From Lachnospiraceae bacterium (GTDB lineage Bacteria > Bacillota > Clostridia > Lachnospirales > Lachnospiraceae), in the NCBI GenBank assembly GCA_009774145.1, contig VSND01000009.1, forward strand, positions 83,150 through 111,177: DNA of 28,028 nucleotides, read 5' to 3'. Below, piece after piece: positions 6,987 through 15,216 of this stretch; position 1 is the stretch's first letter, and each line of letters opens with the position of its first letter. The position numbers and the translations under genes are program-made. Under the pieces are notes generated by a model, which did not search any database, was not told the DNA's origin, and was given only the letters and a program-made list of their open reading frames with translations.

Positions 6987-7885
6987 TCCTGCACCGGCAT
7001 ACGCGCAGGATTTACATGTACCATACAGTGTTTGACTTCCGGAAAATTTTCTTCAATCGCATCGTGGACCCGTTCTGCAATATCATGGGTCTCATACAGC
7101 GTTTTATTCCCGTCTGCCGCGATCTCTATATCCACATACATTTTCGCCCCGAACAGCCTGGTCATCAGGCGGTCGATTCCCAGAACCCCTTCTTCGCTCA
7201 GGACGACACGCCGAATCTCCGCTTCCGTCTTTGTATCGCAGGCTTTGTCTACCATCTTGTCGACTGCATCCATAAAGATTTCATAAGCTGCTTTCGCAAT
7301 AAACACGCTGATCCCCAGACATGCCGCAGAATCCAGAACCGGATACCCCATTCTGGAACCCGCAATACCGATAAACGCGCCGATGGAAGACAGGGAATCG
7401 GAACGGTGATGCCATGCATCTGCCATCATTGCCCCGGAATTGATCTTTCTGGCGGCTGCTCTGGTATACCAGTACATCCATTCCTTCACCGCAATTGATA
7501 CCGCTGCCGCCGCCAGCGCCGTCACGCCCGGAACCGCCAGCGTCTCATAATCCCCGGACAGAATCGTCCGAAGGCCTCCAAGGCCGATTCCGATCCCGGT
7601 TGCCAGCAGAATCGTCGCCAGTATGACAGAAGCGACGCATTCCAGCCGTTCATGTCCATACGGATGGTTGGTATCTGATTTTTTTGAAGAGATCCGCACG
7701 CCGATGATCACAATCACCGTACTGAATACATCAGAAGCAGAATGCACGGCGTCCGATATCATGGCTCCGGACCGTCCGAAGATTCCGGCAAGCAGTTTCC
7801 CCAAGGACAGCAGCAGATTGACCGCAATGCTGACCGTTGATACATGCATGGCAATCTTCTGGTTCTGCATATCTGTTTCCTTCAT
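6983..7885 (-). CDS. Cation diffusion facilitator (CDF) family metal efflux transporter
   Basis: A 300-residue inner-membrane divalent-metal/proton antiporter. It has about six membrane helices and a cytosolic C-terminal domain (from about 205). The metal-site residues are visible: D45, H48 and D52 in helix 2 (SDAVHSASD) and the H159-x3-D163 pair in helix 5 (DAWHHRSDS). HPYGHERLE at 74-82 is the family-typical loop. Metal specificity (Zn, Mn or Fe) cannot be decided from sequence alone. The ATG at 7885 has GGGGGAGA upstream; the nine-codon upstream extension (7912) has no better site. It is first in a two-gene unit with the MBL-fold gene. Confidence 0.88.
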   Translation of the reverse strand: MKETDMQNQKIAMHVSTVSIAVNLLLSLGKLLAGIFGRSGAMISDAVHSASDVFSTVIVIIGVRISSKKSDTNHPYGHERLECVASVILATILLATGIGIGLGGLRTILSGDYETLAVPGVTALAAAAVSIAVKEWMYWYTRAAARKINSGAMMADAWHHRSDSLSSIGAFIGIAGSRMGYPVLDSAACLGISVFIAKAAYEIFMDAVDKMVDKACDTKTEAEIRRVVLSEEGVLGIDRLMTRLFGAKMYVDIEIAADGNKTLYETHDIAERVHDAIEENFPEVKHCMVHVNPARMPVQE

Positions 7886-8033
7886 ACAATTCTCCCCCTG
7901 TCTGAATGTCATTTCTTACCAGTATAGCACAATTAAAATACTCTGCACAGAAATATCCTTAAGTTTTTTTTAATTGTATTAAATTCTACTGGTATTTATA
8001 CAGAGAATCTGTTAGAATGAATGCGGTGATATT

Positions 8034-8969
8034 ATGAACGAACGCAAAAAAAACGGCAAAAAATATTCTGCCGGCAAAACAACACAAAAGAATGTCCGCA
8101 AAAAAACGGCGGCTCCATCAGACCGCGGAGACCGGATCTCTTCCCGAAGCCGCAGGCGCGCAGAAGAAGCCCGGCGCAGACGCCGGATACAGCTTCTGGT
8201 CCAGGGAATCTTTGTGGGATTCTGTGTCTGTCTGCTCTGCTTCAGCATCTACCAGCTTGCTTCCATCTTTATGGGATACCGTTCCGGCGAAAAGGAGTAT
8301 GAGGAACTGAAACAGTATGTTCTGGCGGAACCTGCCGCACCCGGGGAGCCCGGCGCAGCGGTCTCTGCGGAAGCAGGCGATGCGGATGCGGAGTCATCGG
8401 ATTCTCCGGTTCCCATGTCAAGGATCGATCTGGATTCCCTTCAGGAGATCAATTCCGAGGCAATCGGCTGGATCGAGATACCGGATACCACCATCAGTTA
8501 TCCGATGGTACACTCGACGGATAATCGGTACTATCTGTCTCACACATTCCGGAAGGAAAGCAACAAATCCGGAAGTATCTTTCTCGAAACAAGCAACAGT
8601 GCCGATTTCAGTGACCTGCATACCATTATCTATGGGCACAACATGAAGAACGGATCCATGTTTGCAGGACTGAAAGACTACAGTTCCAAAAGCTATCTGG
8701 ACGCGCATCCTTATATTTACATTGATCTGGCAGACGGCTCTCACTGTTACCAGATCTTCTCCTGTCATGAAGCTTCTGTTTCGGATAACTGCTACACGAT
8801 CGGCTATCAGCCTGATGACGTCTATGCCGCTTTTCTGGAATCGATGCAGGCTGCTTCCCTGTATGATACAGGCGTCGAAGTCGGTATCGAAGACTATGTG
8901 GTCACACTGTCCACCTGTACCAAAAACGGTACGAAACGTTTTGTGGTACACGCCAGAAAAATCTACTGA
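8034..8969 (+). CDS. srtB: Class B sortase
   Basis: A membrane-anchored cysteine transpeptidase of 311 residues. It has a long basic cytosolic N-terminus (1-52, Lys/Arg-rich), one membrane segment at about 55-80, an acidic Ala/Glu linker at 95-125, and a sortase domain. Active-site elements are H202 in IIYGHNMKNGSMF, C295 in TLSTC, and an arginine shortly after (KRFVVHAR, about 302). The YGHNM form and TLSTC motif indicate class B. Class B enzymes anchor NPQTN-like or pilin substrates, but no LPxTG/NPxTN substrate lies in this window. The start ATG follows a weak GGTGAT site. It is transcribed alone and ended by a strong terminator. Confidence 0.9.
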   Translation: MNERKKNGKKYSAGKTTQKNVRKKTAAPSDRGDRISSRSRRRAEEARRRRRIQLLVQGIFVGFCVCLLCFSIYQLASIFMGYRSGEKEYEELKQYVLAEPAAPGEPGAAVSAEAGDADAESSDSPVPMSRIDLDSLQEINSEAIGWIEIPDTTISYPMVHSTDNRYYLSHTFRKESNKSGSIFLETSNSADFSDLHTIIYGHNMKNGSMFAGLKDYSSKSYLDAHPYIYIDLADGSHCYQIFSCHEASVSDNCYTIGYQPDDVYAAFLESMQAASLYDTGVEVGIEDYVVTLSTCTKNGTKRFVVHARKIY

Positions 8970-8977
8970 TTCTGTAT

Positions 8978-9013
8978 AAAATGGGGCGCCGTGTAAACGG
9001 ACGGCCCCATTTT
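8978..9013 (+). terminator. Terminator after the sortase gene
   Basis: A perfect 10-bp stem AAAATGGGGC/GCCCCATTTT (8978-8987 with 9004-9013) with an inner CCGT/ACGG stem, starting nine bases after the sortase stop. The A-run and T-run make it potentially bidirectional. Confidence 0.85.
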
Positions 9014-9046
9014 CCCATCCTCCCCCTTTCCAATTAACCCCTCCTG

Positions 9047-9055
9047 TGGTAAAAT
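9047..9055 (+). promoter_or_regulatory. Extended -10 promoter for murL-murD2
   Basis: TGG-TAAAAT is an extended -10 element (TGn plus hexamer) about 38 bases before the murL ATG. No good -35 hexamer is visible, which extended -10 promoters tolerate. The same TGG-TATAAT form occurs at 12746. Confidence 0.4.
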
Positions 9056-9092
9056 CAGGTCAGATAAATATTCTGCCAAAGGGGTTTTTACC

Positions 9093-10478
9093 ATGAAAAC
9101 TTATGAATCCTGCCGAAAGGCATATCCCGACTTTTTTTACAAAGCCTGTACCGTTTCAGATACACCGGCGGAGCTTGGGGTCACTTATCATTTTGAGATA
9201 CCTGGACTGTCTGTTTTTGAACCATCCTGGAGCTTCCCGAAAAGCGCTTCTTACTCCGTGGAAATATCCGGCAACCGCACTTTGCAGTCCATGCTGTTCG
9301 GCCTTGGTATGGTGGAGCTGATCAGCTACTGGAAGATTGCCTGCCCTCCAAGAGTCGTCGTCTCTGCCGGAACTCTGACCCCGGCTCAGATTCTGTGGTG
9401 GAAAGAGCTTTATTATCTGGGGCTGGGAGAATTCTTTTATACCAACGGAATTACTGCAGATCCGGAACATTTTATGGAGCTTGTAAGCGACGGACCGGAA
9501 CCAGCCGGGAATCCCATGCCCTCTTCCGCCCCAAACGGCTGTCTGATCCCTGTCGGCGGAGGAAAGGATTCCGCCTGCACCATCGAAATACTGAAGAAAA
9601 GCGGTCATCCTCTGAAGACCTGTATCATCAATCCAAGAGGCGCCACCTTAAAAACCGTGGAGGCTGCCGGGCTTTCCAGAAGCGACAGTGTCCATGTAAA
9701 AAGAACGCTGGATCCCCGTATGCTTGCATTGAATAAAGAAGGGTATCTGAATGGGCACACCCCGTTTTCCGCACTGGTGGCTTTTTCTTCCCTGATCACT
9801 GCATACCTGCATGGGCTCCGGTACATTGCGCTGTCCAATGAGTCCAGCGCCAATGAAAGCACGGTGGCAGACAGCACGGTCAACCACCAGTATTCCAAAA
9901 GCTTTAAATTTGAACTGGATTTCCATAACTATGAAAAAGAATTCATTGGCAGCGGCATCCATTATTTCAGCCTGCTGCGGCCCCTGTCAGAATTCCAGAT
10001 TGCCAGATATTTTTCCGGCGCAGAGGCCTATCATGATATTTTCCGAAGCTGCAACGCCGGCAGTAAACAGGATATCTGGTGCGGACACTGTCCCAAATGT
10101 CTGTTTGTCTTCCTGATCCTGTCACCGTTTTTGAGCCATAAGAGGCTGGTTGATATCTTTGGAACCGATATGACAGACGACCCAGACCGAAAGACCGATT
10201 TTGAAAAGCTGACCGGAATCCAGAAGGAGAAACCATTCGAATGCGTGGGCAGCCGGAGTGAAGTCAACGCTGCTGTCTGCCTCGCCATAGAGCGCATGCA
10301 GAAAGACGGGGAACCCCTTCCCCTTCTGTTCTCCTGGTATCAGAAGCAGCCGGTCTATGCCGCTTCTTTTCCGAACCGCCATGCCTATGACCGTTATTAT
10401 GATGCCGCGCACCTGCTTCCTGAAGAATTTTTGCATCTGCTGTCAGAAGAATGTTATGGAGGAAAACTGCCTTGCTGA
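9093..10478 (+). CDS. murL: MurL-like UDP-MurNAc-L-Ala-L-Glu epimerase
   Basis: A 461-residue protein resembling MurL. In the alternative peptidoglycan route MurL epimerises the terminal L-Glu of UDP-MurNAc-L-Ala-L-Glu to D-Glu, using ATP. The sequence shows a PP-loop-like ATP site IPVGGGKDS at 152-160, the conserved GHTPFSA at 221-227 and NESSANEST at 249-257 blocks, and a cysteine cluster CGHCPKC at 330-336. These features resemble MurL and argue against a generic tRNA thiolase. Decisive context is the overlapping downstream Mur ligase, the MurD2 partner that adds L-Glu. The start has AGGGG eight bases upstream. I infer the pathway from family knowledge; activity is not shown. Whether the organism also has the usual MurI/MurD pair cannot be seen here. 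Confidence 0.85.
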   Translation: MKTYESCRKAYPDFFYKACTVSDTPAELGVTYHFEIPGLSVFEPSWSFPKSASYSVEISGNRTLQSMLFGLGMVELISYWKIACPPRVVVSAGTLTPAQILWWKELYYLGLGEFFYTNGITADPEHFMELVSDGPEPAGNPMPSSAPNGCLIPVGGGKDSACTIEILKKSGHPLKTCIINPRGATLKTVEAAGLSRSDSVHVKRTLDPRMLALNKEGYLNGHTPFSALVAFSSLITAYLHGLRYIALSNESSANESTVADSTVNHQYSKSFKFELDFHNYEKEFIGSGIHYFSLLRPLSEFQIARYFSGAEAYHDIFRSCNAGSKQDIWCGHCPKCLFVFLILSPFLSHKRLVDIFGTDMTDDPDRKTDFEKLTGIQKEKPFECVGSRSEVNAAVCLAIERMQKDGEPLPLLFSWYQKQPVYAASFPNRHAYDRYYDAAHLLPEEFLHLLSEECYGGKLPC

Positions 10479-11812
10479 ATATTCTGAAACAACTTGTCAC
10501 TGATAAAAACATTCTGGTCCTTGGATATGGCAGGGAAGGAAGATCCACGCTTCGCCGTCTTCTCCAGACAGGCGCTTATGCCTCGCTTGCGGTTGCGGAT
10601 CAGTCAGAGATTTCTCCCGACGCTCCGTCCGTAAAGGTTCTGTCCGGTCCGGCATATATGGACTGCCTGGATGATTATGACCTGGTCTTCAAAAGTCCCG
10701 GCATCGTTCTCCCCAAAGACCCGTCGGAATACCGATGCCGTTTTACTTCTCAGATGGAAGTATTTATCACCGCCTACCGTGAACAGATCATCGGCATCAC
10801 AGGCACCAAAGGAAAGAGCACCGTAACCACGCTGCTTCATCATATTTTAAAAGAAAACAGACGGGATGCAGTTCTTGCAGGCAATATCGGAATTCCGGCC
10901 TTTGATATCCTGGAAGATATCAAAAACGGGACCCGGATCCTCTGCGAGCTCTCCTGCCATCAGCTGGAATACATCCACGTATCGCCGCATATTGCCGTCC
11001 TTCTTAATCTCCATGAAGAACATCTGGACCATTACGGCACCATGGAAAAATACATCCGCTCAAAACAGCAGATTTATCTGCATCAGAGACCGGAAGACCT
11101 GCTGATATGCGGCCTTTCCTGCCTGCCTGCAAAAGGCGCCTGCCCGTCGCATATCTACACGGTCTCCGATCATTTTTCCACTGCGGACGTTGTGTTAAAC
11201 GGCTCCAGAATCCGTTTTGAACAGGGTGATTTTCAGATTCCGGTCAGAGACATCCATCTGCTTGGACACCATAATCATCTGGATATTGCCTTTGACTATG
11301 CAGTCTGCCATCTGCTTGGGCTGTCGGATGAAGAATTTGAAACGGCGCTGAAAACCTACGAGCCGCTTCCTCACCGCCTGCATTTTATCGGAGAACGCGA
11401 CCAGATCCGTTACTATGACGACTCCATCTCCACCATCGGGGATGCCACGATCCAGGCGCTCAAAAGCGTCCCGAATGTGGGTTCGGTCCTGATCGGCGGC
11501 ATGGACCGGGGCATCGAATACGACGACCTGATCACTTGGCTGTCCGAGCATCACGTTCCGCATATCATCCTGATGTACGACACCGGAAAACGCATCTGTC
11601 AGGAGATCCGGCAGAAATACCCGGATTTTACCTCACCGGAACGGCTTGTTCTTGTGGAGACTCTGGAAGACGCAGTGGCTGCTGCCCGGACGCTTACCGC
11701 CCCTGGAGCGGCCTGTGTCCTCTCCCCTGCCGCCGCCAGCTACGGCATCTTTAAAAATTTTGAAGAGCGGGGAGATGTGTTCCAAAAACTGGCACTTGGG
11801 CAATTACCATAA
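10472..11812 (+). CDS. murD2: MurD2-like UDP-MurNAc-L-Ala:L-glutamate ligase
   Basis: A Mur ligase of about 446 residues. In the MurL pathway this ligase attaches L-Glu to UDP-MurNAc-L-alanine. Visible features are an N-terminal Rossmann-like domain (NILVLGYGREGRST), the ATP P-loop GITGTKGKST ending near 117, GNIG at 137-140, ELSCHQLE at 159-166, the NLHEEHLDHYG block near 179-189, a C-terminal PHRLHFIGE segment, and YYDDSISTIGDAT before the terminal domain. The chosen start is TTG 10472, overlapping the murL stop and nine bases after GGAGG. ATG 10451 is also in frame but would sit upstream of that ribosome binding site. It is translationally coupled to murL, which favours the L-Glu-adding MurD2 role over ordinary MurD. 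Confidence 0.85.
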   Translation: MLNILKQLVTDKNILVLGYGREGRSTLRRLLQTGAYASLAVADQSEISPDAPSVKVLSGPAYMDCLDDYDLVFKSPGIVLPKDPSEYRCRFTSQMEVFITAYREQIIGITGTKGKSTVTTLLHHILKENRRDAVLAGNIGIPAFDILEDIKNGTRILCELSCHQLEYIHVSPHIAVLLNLHEEHLDHYGTMEKYIRSKQQIYLHQRPEDLLICGLSCLPAKGACPSHIYTVSDHFSTADVVLNGSRIRFEQGDFQIPVRDIHLLGHHNHLDIAFDYAVCHLLGLSDEEFETALKTYEPLPHRLHFIGERDQIRYYDDSISTIGDATIQALKSVPNVGSVLIGGMDRGIEYDDLITWLSEHHVPHIILMYDTGKRICQEIRQKYPDFTSPERLVLVETLEDAVAAARTLTAPGAACVLSPAAASYGIFKNFEERGDVFQKLALGQLP

Positions 11813-11830
11813 AGTTTTCACAAAAAGGAT

Positions 11831-11859
11831 TTGCTTTTCCCGGCATTACCCTCTATAAT
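11831..11859 (+). promoter_or_regulatory. Promoter for the S1-domain gene
   Basis: TTGCTT (11831-11836), a 17-base spacer and a perfect TATAAT (11854-11859), ending 38 bases before the ATG at 11898. Confidence 0.6.
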
Positions 11860-11897
11860 AGAAACAGCGGCAAAAATATATATGAGGAGATTTTAAC

Positions 11898-12656
11898 ATG
11901 GAAGAAAAAATGGAAGAAAAGCTGGAAGAAAACAAAGAAGAGAGCACGACCATGGCAGATCTGTCCGAAGAGCTGGAAGCTTCTTACGAAGCAGCCGAGC
12001 AGGCGGCGGGCAGTTCTGATGAGATGGATCCTGTATGGGCGACCCTGACAGAATATATGAATGAAAAAACCGTTCTGACGGTAAAGATTGGCGGCGTCGT
12101 CAATGCCGGAGTCATTGCATACGTGGAAGGAGTCCGCGGGTTCATTCCCGCATCCCGTCTGTCTCTGGAGCATGTGGAAGACCTGAACGAGTGGCTGCAC
12201 AAAAAGATCAAAGTCCGTGTCATTACCGCAGACCCGGGCAAAAAACGCCTTGTTCTCTCTGCAAGAGAGCTGTTAAGGGAAGAAGCCCGTGCCAAAGCTG
12301 CACAGGAGCGCCAGGCTGCCATGGAACAGACCAGTATCGGCGATGTGATGGAAGGAACGGTAGAGACCCTGAAAGACTACGGCGCTTTTGTCCGTCTTGA
12401 GAACGGCCTGTCCGGACTTGTACATGTATCCCAGATCTCAGATAAGCGTGTGACCACTCCCGCCAAAGTCCTGAAGGAAGGCGAGACGGTAAAGGTCAAG
12501 GTTATTGCGATCAAAGACGGAAAACTGTCTCTCAGCATGAAAGCGCTTCTGGAAAAGTCAGAAGAAGAATCTCATAACGACCGGGACTATCGGATGCCAA
12601 AGAGCGAGAATATTTCCACCAGTCTTGGTTCTCTTCTTGCCAATATTAAGCTGTGA
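11898..12656 (+). CDS. S1 RNA-binding domain protein (short S1-like)
   Basis: A 252-residue cytosolic protein with two S1 OB-fold domains, at about 52-124 (AGVIAYVEGVRGFIPASRLS) and 147-217 (GTVETLKDYGAFVRLENGLSGLVHVSQIS). They are joined by a charged helical linker (REEARAKAAQERQ). The N-terminal 45 residues are very acidic and helical. It is far shorter than the four- to six-domain ribosomal protein S1 and matches the two-domain S1-like proteins common in Clostridia. These probably bind mRNA or ribosomes; the exact role is unknown. GAGGAG precedes the start. It is monocistronic, between its own promoter and terminator. Confidence 0.85.
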   Translation: MEEKMEEKLEENKEESTTMADLSEELEASYEAAEQAAGSSDEMDPVWATLTEYMNEKTVLTVKIGGVVNAGVIAYVEGVRGFIPASRLSLEHVEDLNEWLHKKIKVRVITADPGKKRLVLSARELLREEARAKAAQERQAAMEQTSIGDVMEGTVETLKDYGAFVRLENGLSGLVHVSQISDKRVTTPAKVLKEGETVKVKVIAIKDGKLSLSMKALLEKSEEESHNDRDYRMPKSENISTSLGSLLANIKL

Positions 12657-12683
12657 TCTGACACAAAATACTGATTTTTGTCG

Positions 12684-12718
12684 AGGGATGCTGTAAAAAC
12701 ACAGCATCCCTGTTTTTA
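12684..12718 (+). terminator. Terminator after the S1-domain gene
   Basis: A perfect 11-bp stem AGGGATGCTGT/ACAGCATCCCT (12684-12694 with 12701-12711) with a six-base loop, followed by TGTTTTTA. It is a classic intrinsic terminator 27 bases after the stop. Confidence 0.9.
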
Positions 12719-12745
12719 TAGGGCTTCCTTTTCCCCATGTATTTG

Positions 12746-12754
12746 TGGTATAAT
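12746..12754 (+). promoter_or_regulatory. Extended -10 promoter for the LytM-like/bactofilin operon
   Basis: TGG-TATAAT, a perfect extended -10 element, lies 19 bases before the ATG at 12774. The AAGGAGG ribosome binding site (12760-12766) follows only five bases after it, so the leader would be very short. No clear -35 element is seen. Confidence 0.45.
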
Positions 12755-12773
12755 ATATCAAGGAGGTTTTGTT

Positions 12774-13529
12774 ATGAACAGTCAAAGACATAAACGCAGG
12801 GAATCATTTTCCATACTCCTGATTTCCAACGCCGATCAAAGCAGCCGACAGTTTGATGTCTCATTACCGCTCATCCGGTTTCTCCTCTGTCTGCTGCTCC
12901 TGATCCTGATCGCTGCAGGTTTGTCTGTATATGGATTTTTAAGCAGACAGGGAGTCGAATCAAAACTGCGTTCACAGCTCGCTGAACAGGAAGCCATGGT
13001 ACAGCAGCTTACCACAGAAAAGGAATCGTTGGAAACAGAAAAGACGAATCTGATCGCAGAAAATGAATCGCTGCGCGCAGAAGCGGAAGAGGCAGTCGCT
13101 GCAATGGCCGAAAAAGAGGCAGCGGAGCAGGAAGCGGAAGAAGCAGAACCGGAAGAAGATCCTGCGGTTCCGACCCGTTACCCCTATTCCGGTGCCAGCG
13201 TTCTTCTGTCCTCTTATACTGAGGAGCAGCCCTGGCTCTCACTGAGCACCTACACCGGGGGTACCGTTACTGCTGCCGGCAACGGCACGGTCGCCGTCAT
13301 AAGCTCTGACGATACTTATCGTCATATCATTGAGATTGAACACGGAAACGGATACCGGACCCGTTATCTTTGTCAGCAGGATGCAGACCAGAGTGCAGAA
13401 GAAGGCGCACAGGTTCAGGCCGGAGATACTTTGCTCACCATAACAACAGATGAAACTCAGGTGGATTATCAGATCATTTATCAGGAAGCGCCCGTAGATC
13501 CACTTTCAGTTATTGATGCAAAAGGATAA
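12774..13529 (+). CDS. Membrane-anchored LytM/M23-like protein lacking metal ligands
   Basis: A 251-residue protein: short cytosolic N-terminus (1-31), membrane helix about 32-55, a long charged coiled coil about 60-125, and an extracellular C-terminal domain (160-247) with M23/LytM-like strands. Key strands are GGTVTAAGNGTVAVISS, IIEIEHGNGYRTRYLC and GAQVQAGDTLLTITTDETQVDYQI. The catalytic M23 residues (HxxxxxxD at the domain start and HxH near the end) are absent: the start reads YTGGTV and the end VDYQIIY. It should therefore be a non-catalytic wall-binding or regulatory protein. It is in operon with a bactofilin 20 bases downstream, the association known for LmdC-type M23 proteins. AAGGAGG seven bases before ATG 12774 decides the start. 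Confidence 0.75.
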   Translation: MNSQRHKRRESFSILLISNADQSSRQFDVSLPLIRFLLCLLLLILIAAGLSVYGFLSRQGVESKLRSQLAEQEAMVQQLTTEKESLETEKTNLIAENESLRAEAEEAVAAMAEKEAAEQEAEEAEPEEDPAVPTRYPYSGASVLLSSYTEEQPWLSLSTYTGGTVTAAGNGTVAVISSDDTYRHIIEIEHGNGYRTRYLCQQDADQSAEEGAQVQAGDTLLTITTDETQVDYQIIYQEAPVDPLSVIDAKG

Positions 13530-13549
13530 TAAGCGAGGAGGATTGCAAC

Positions 13550-13996
13550 ATGTTAGGAAAAGCCAAAACCACTGTCACTGCCACCACGGAGCCCTCGGGC
13601 AAGATCAGCACGATCATCGGTCCCGGAGCCGTTTTCGACGGTAATCTGTCCAGTACAGAAACGATCCGGATCGACGGCACAGTGAATGGCAACTGTAATT
13701 GCCAGCAGAAAATGATCGTCGGTCCGGAGGGTACCGTCGAAGGCAACATCACATCTCAGAGCCTGATGGTATCCGGAAAGATAGACGGGGACGTGATGGT
13801 CCATGGAAAACTGGAACTTCTGTCTACCGGCAACATCCATGGAAATATTACGACAAAAGCTTTGATCGTGGATGAGGGCGGCTGTTTCGACGGAAAATGT
13901 ATCATGAAAGACTCCATGCCGGTACCATCGCCGGAACCGCCGAAAAAAGCGGCGGATGCTCCTGCCAAAGAAAAGCCGGCGGATACTTCAAAGTAA
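13550..13996 (+). CDS. bacA: Bactofilin (polymer-forming cytoskeletal protein)
   Basis: A 148-residue bactofilin, which self-assembles without nucleotide into membrane-associated filaments that position cell-wall enzymes. The central beta-helix shows the typical short repeats: IIGPGAVFDGNL, IRIDGTVNGNC, MIVGPEGTVEGNI, LMVSGKIDGDV, ELLSTGNIHGNI and LIVDEGGCFDGKC. The flanking tails are disordered, Thr/Ser-rich N-terminally and Pro/Lys/Ala-rich C-terminally. It has no membrane segment of its own, so the upstream membrane-anchored LytM-like protein is its likely partner. GAGGAGG precedes the ATG, and transcription ends at the hairpin at 14006. Confidence 0.9.
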   Translation: MLGKAKTTVTATTEPSGKISTIIGPGAVFDGNLSSTETIRIDGTVNGNCNCQQKMIVGPEGTVEGNITSQSLMVSGKIDGDVMVHGKLELLSTGNIHGNITTKALIVDEGGCFDGKCIMKDSMPVPSPEPPKKAADAPAKEKPADTSK

Positions 13997-14005
13997 AGAC
14001 ATAAG

Positions 14006-14046
14006 CCCTGTAAATCTGCATTTTTCATGCAGTTTACAGGGTTTTC
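14006..14046 (+). terminator. Terminator after the bactofilin gene
   Basis: Stem CCCTGTAAA-T-CTGCAT with ATGCAGTTTACAGGG (a single bulged T, 15 pairs), a short pyrimidine loop and then TTTT. It lies nine bases after the bactofilin stop. Confidence 0.85.
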
Positions 14047-14188
14047 CATATAAAACACGTTTTCCGGTCTCTCCAGGACATTTTCCGTAATAATAAAATG
14101 CTTTTCTGGAAAAACTGGATGTAAAGCATAAAACTTTCCTGTACCGCTTTCAAAAATCACAGGAATCAGGTAAACAAGGAGAATTACA

Positions 14189-15154
14189 ATGAAATACAAA
14201 AAAGCAATCCTTCCGCTTCTTCTGGCCGCACTTCTGGCAGGATGCGGAACTTCCGCTCCGCAGACAGATGAACAGACAGCCCCTCAAAAAGAAACAGCCG
14301 AGACGGATACTGTCTCCTCCGGCGATGATGAATCCGCCGAACTTCCAGAAGACGAATTATTAGCGGAAGCGGAAGAAGAGACGGCGGAAGAGCCGGAAGA
14401 AGACAGTCCGCTTGCAGTTGCCACAGACGTCAAAACCCCTCCGGAAGGCTGGAAGCTGGAACTGGCATCCGAAGACTGGGGACTGTCTTTTGGTGAATCA
14501 GGCACCCAGCCCGCAGGCAATGCCCCTGCAGAAGATCTTGCATGGTATGATTCTTATTATGTGGGAAGCGACGATGAAAAAGTGATCTATCTTACTTTTG
14601 ACTGCGGTTATGAAAACGGCAACACCGAACCCATTCTGGAAGCTCTCAAAAAGCATAATGCCCCTGCCACGTTCTTCGTGGTCGGACATTTTCTGGAGAC
14701 AGCGCCGGATCTGGTAAAACGAATGGTTGAGGAAGGTCATTGTGTAGGAAATCACACCTATCACCATCTGGACATGTCCTCCATCTCCGATATGGAATCC
14801 TTCCAGAAAGAAATGGATGATGTCGCCAGCCTGTTCCAGGAGATCACCGGCACAGAGCTCTCACCTTATTACCGTCCGCCTCAGGGAAAATGCAATGAAG
14901 AAAATCTGAAAATGGCACAGAAGCTTGGGTACTGTACCATCTTCTGGAGTCTGGCACATGTGGACTGGAATCAGGACAGCCAGCCCAGCCATGAAGAAGC
15001 ATTCAGCAAGCTTACTTCACGGATCCATCCCGGCGCAGTCGTACTGCTTCACAATACCTCAAAGACCAACGGAGAGATCCTGGATGAACTCCTGACAAAA
15101 TGGGAAGAAATGGGATATTCGTTTAAGCCCCTGTCGGAATTAACCGGAAAATAA
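14189..15154 (+). CDS. pdaA: PdaA-like polysaccharide deacetylase lipoprotein
   Basis: A 321-residue NodB-family deacetylase. The signal peptide ends in lipobox LLAGC (C19), so it is probably a membrane-tethered lipoprotein. A long acidic linker (about 25-75) precedes the catalytic domain. Motifs are TFDCGYENG at 136-144 (the PdaA-type Gly-Tyr-Glu variant, catalytic D138), HTYHH at 189-193 (metal ligands), YRPPQGK at 228-234, FWSLAHVDW near 252-260 and LLHNTSKT near 286. PdaA removes the acetyl group from muramic acid on the way to muramic delta-lactam in spore cortex. The match suggests a sporulation or wall-modification role, though other wall deacetylases look alike. AAGGAG precedes the start. 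It is monocistronic and is the last gene of the conserved block. Confidence 0.85.
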   Translation: MKYKKAILPLLLAALLAGCGTSAPQTDEQTAPQKETAETDTVSSGDDESAELPEDELLAEAEEETAEEPEEDSPLAVATDVKTPPEGWKLELASEDWGLSFGESGTQPAGNAPAEDLAWYDSYYVGSDDEKVIYLTFDCGYENGNTEPILEALKKHNAPATFFVVGHFLETAPDLVKRMVEEGHCVGNHTYHHLDMSSISDMESFQKEMDDVASLFQEITGTELSPYYRPPQGKCNEENLKMAQKLGYCTIFWSLAHVDWNQDSQPSHEEAFSKLTSRIHPGAVVLLHNTSKTNGEILDELLTKWEEMGYSFKPLSELTGK

Positions 15155-15164
15155 ACGCTTTATC

Positions 15165-15209
15165 CGTCTGAAAGCCCCGCAAAGCCATGCTTTACGGAGC
15201 TTTCAGACG
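15165..15209. terminator. Long hairpin closing the conserved block
   Basis: A perfect 11-bp stem CGTCTGAAAGC/GCTTTCAGACG (15165-15175 with 15199-15209) with a nearly complete inner stem around CAT. No long T-run follows on either strand. It separates pdaA (plus) from the first accessory gene (minus strand, ending 15217) and marks the composition change. Confidence 0.6.
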
Positions 15210-15216
15210 ATAAATA

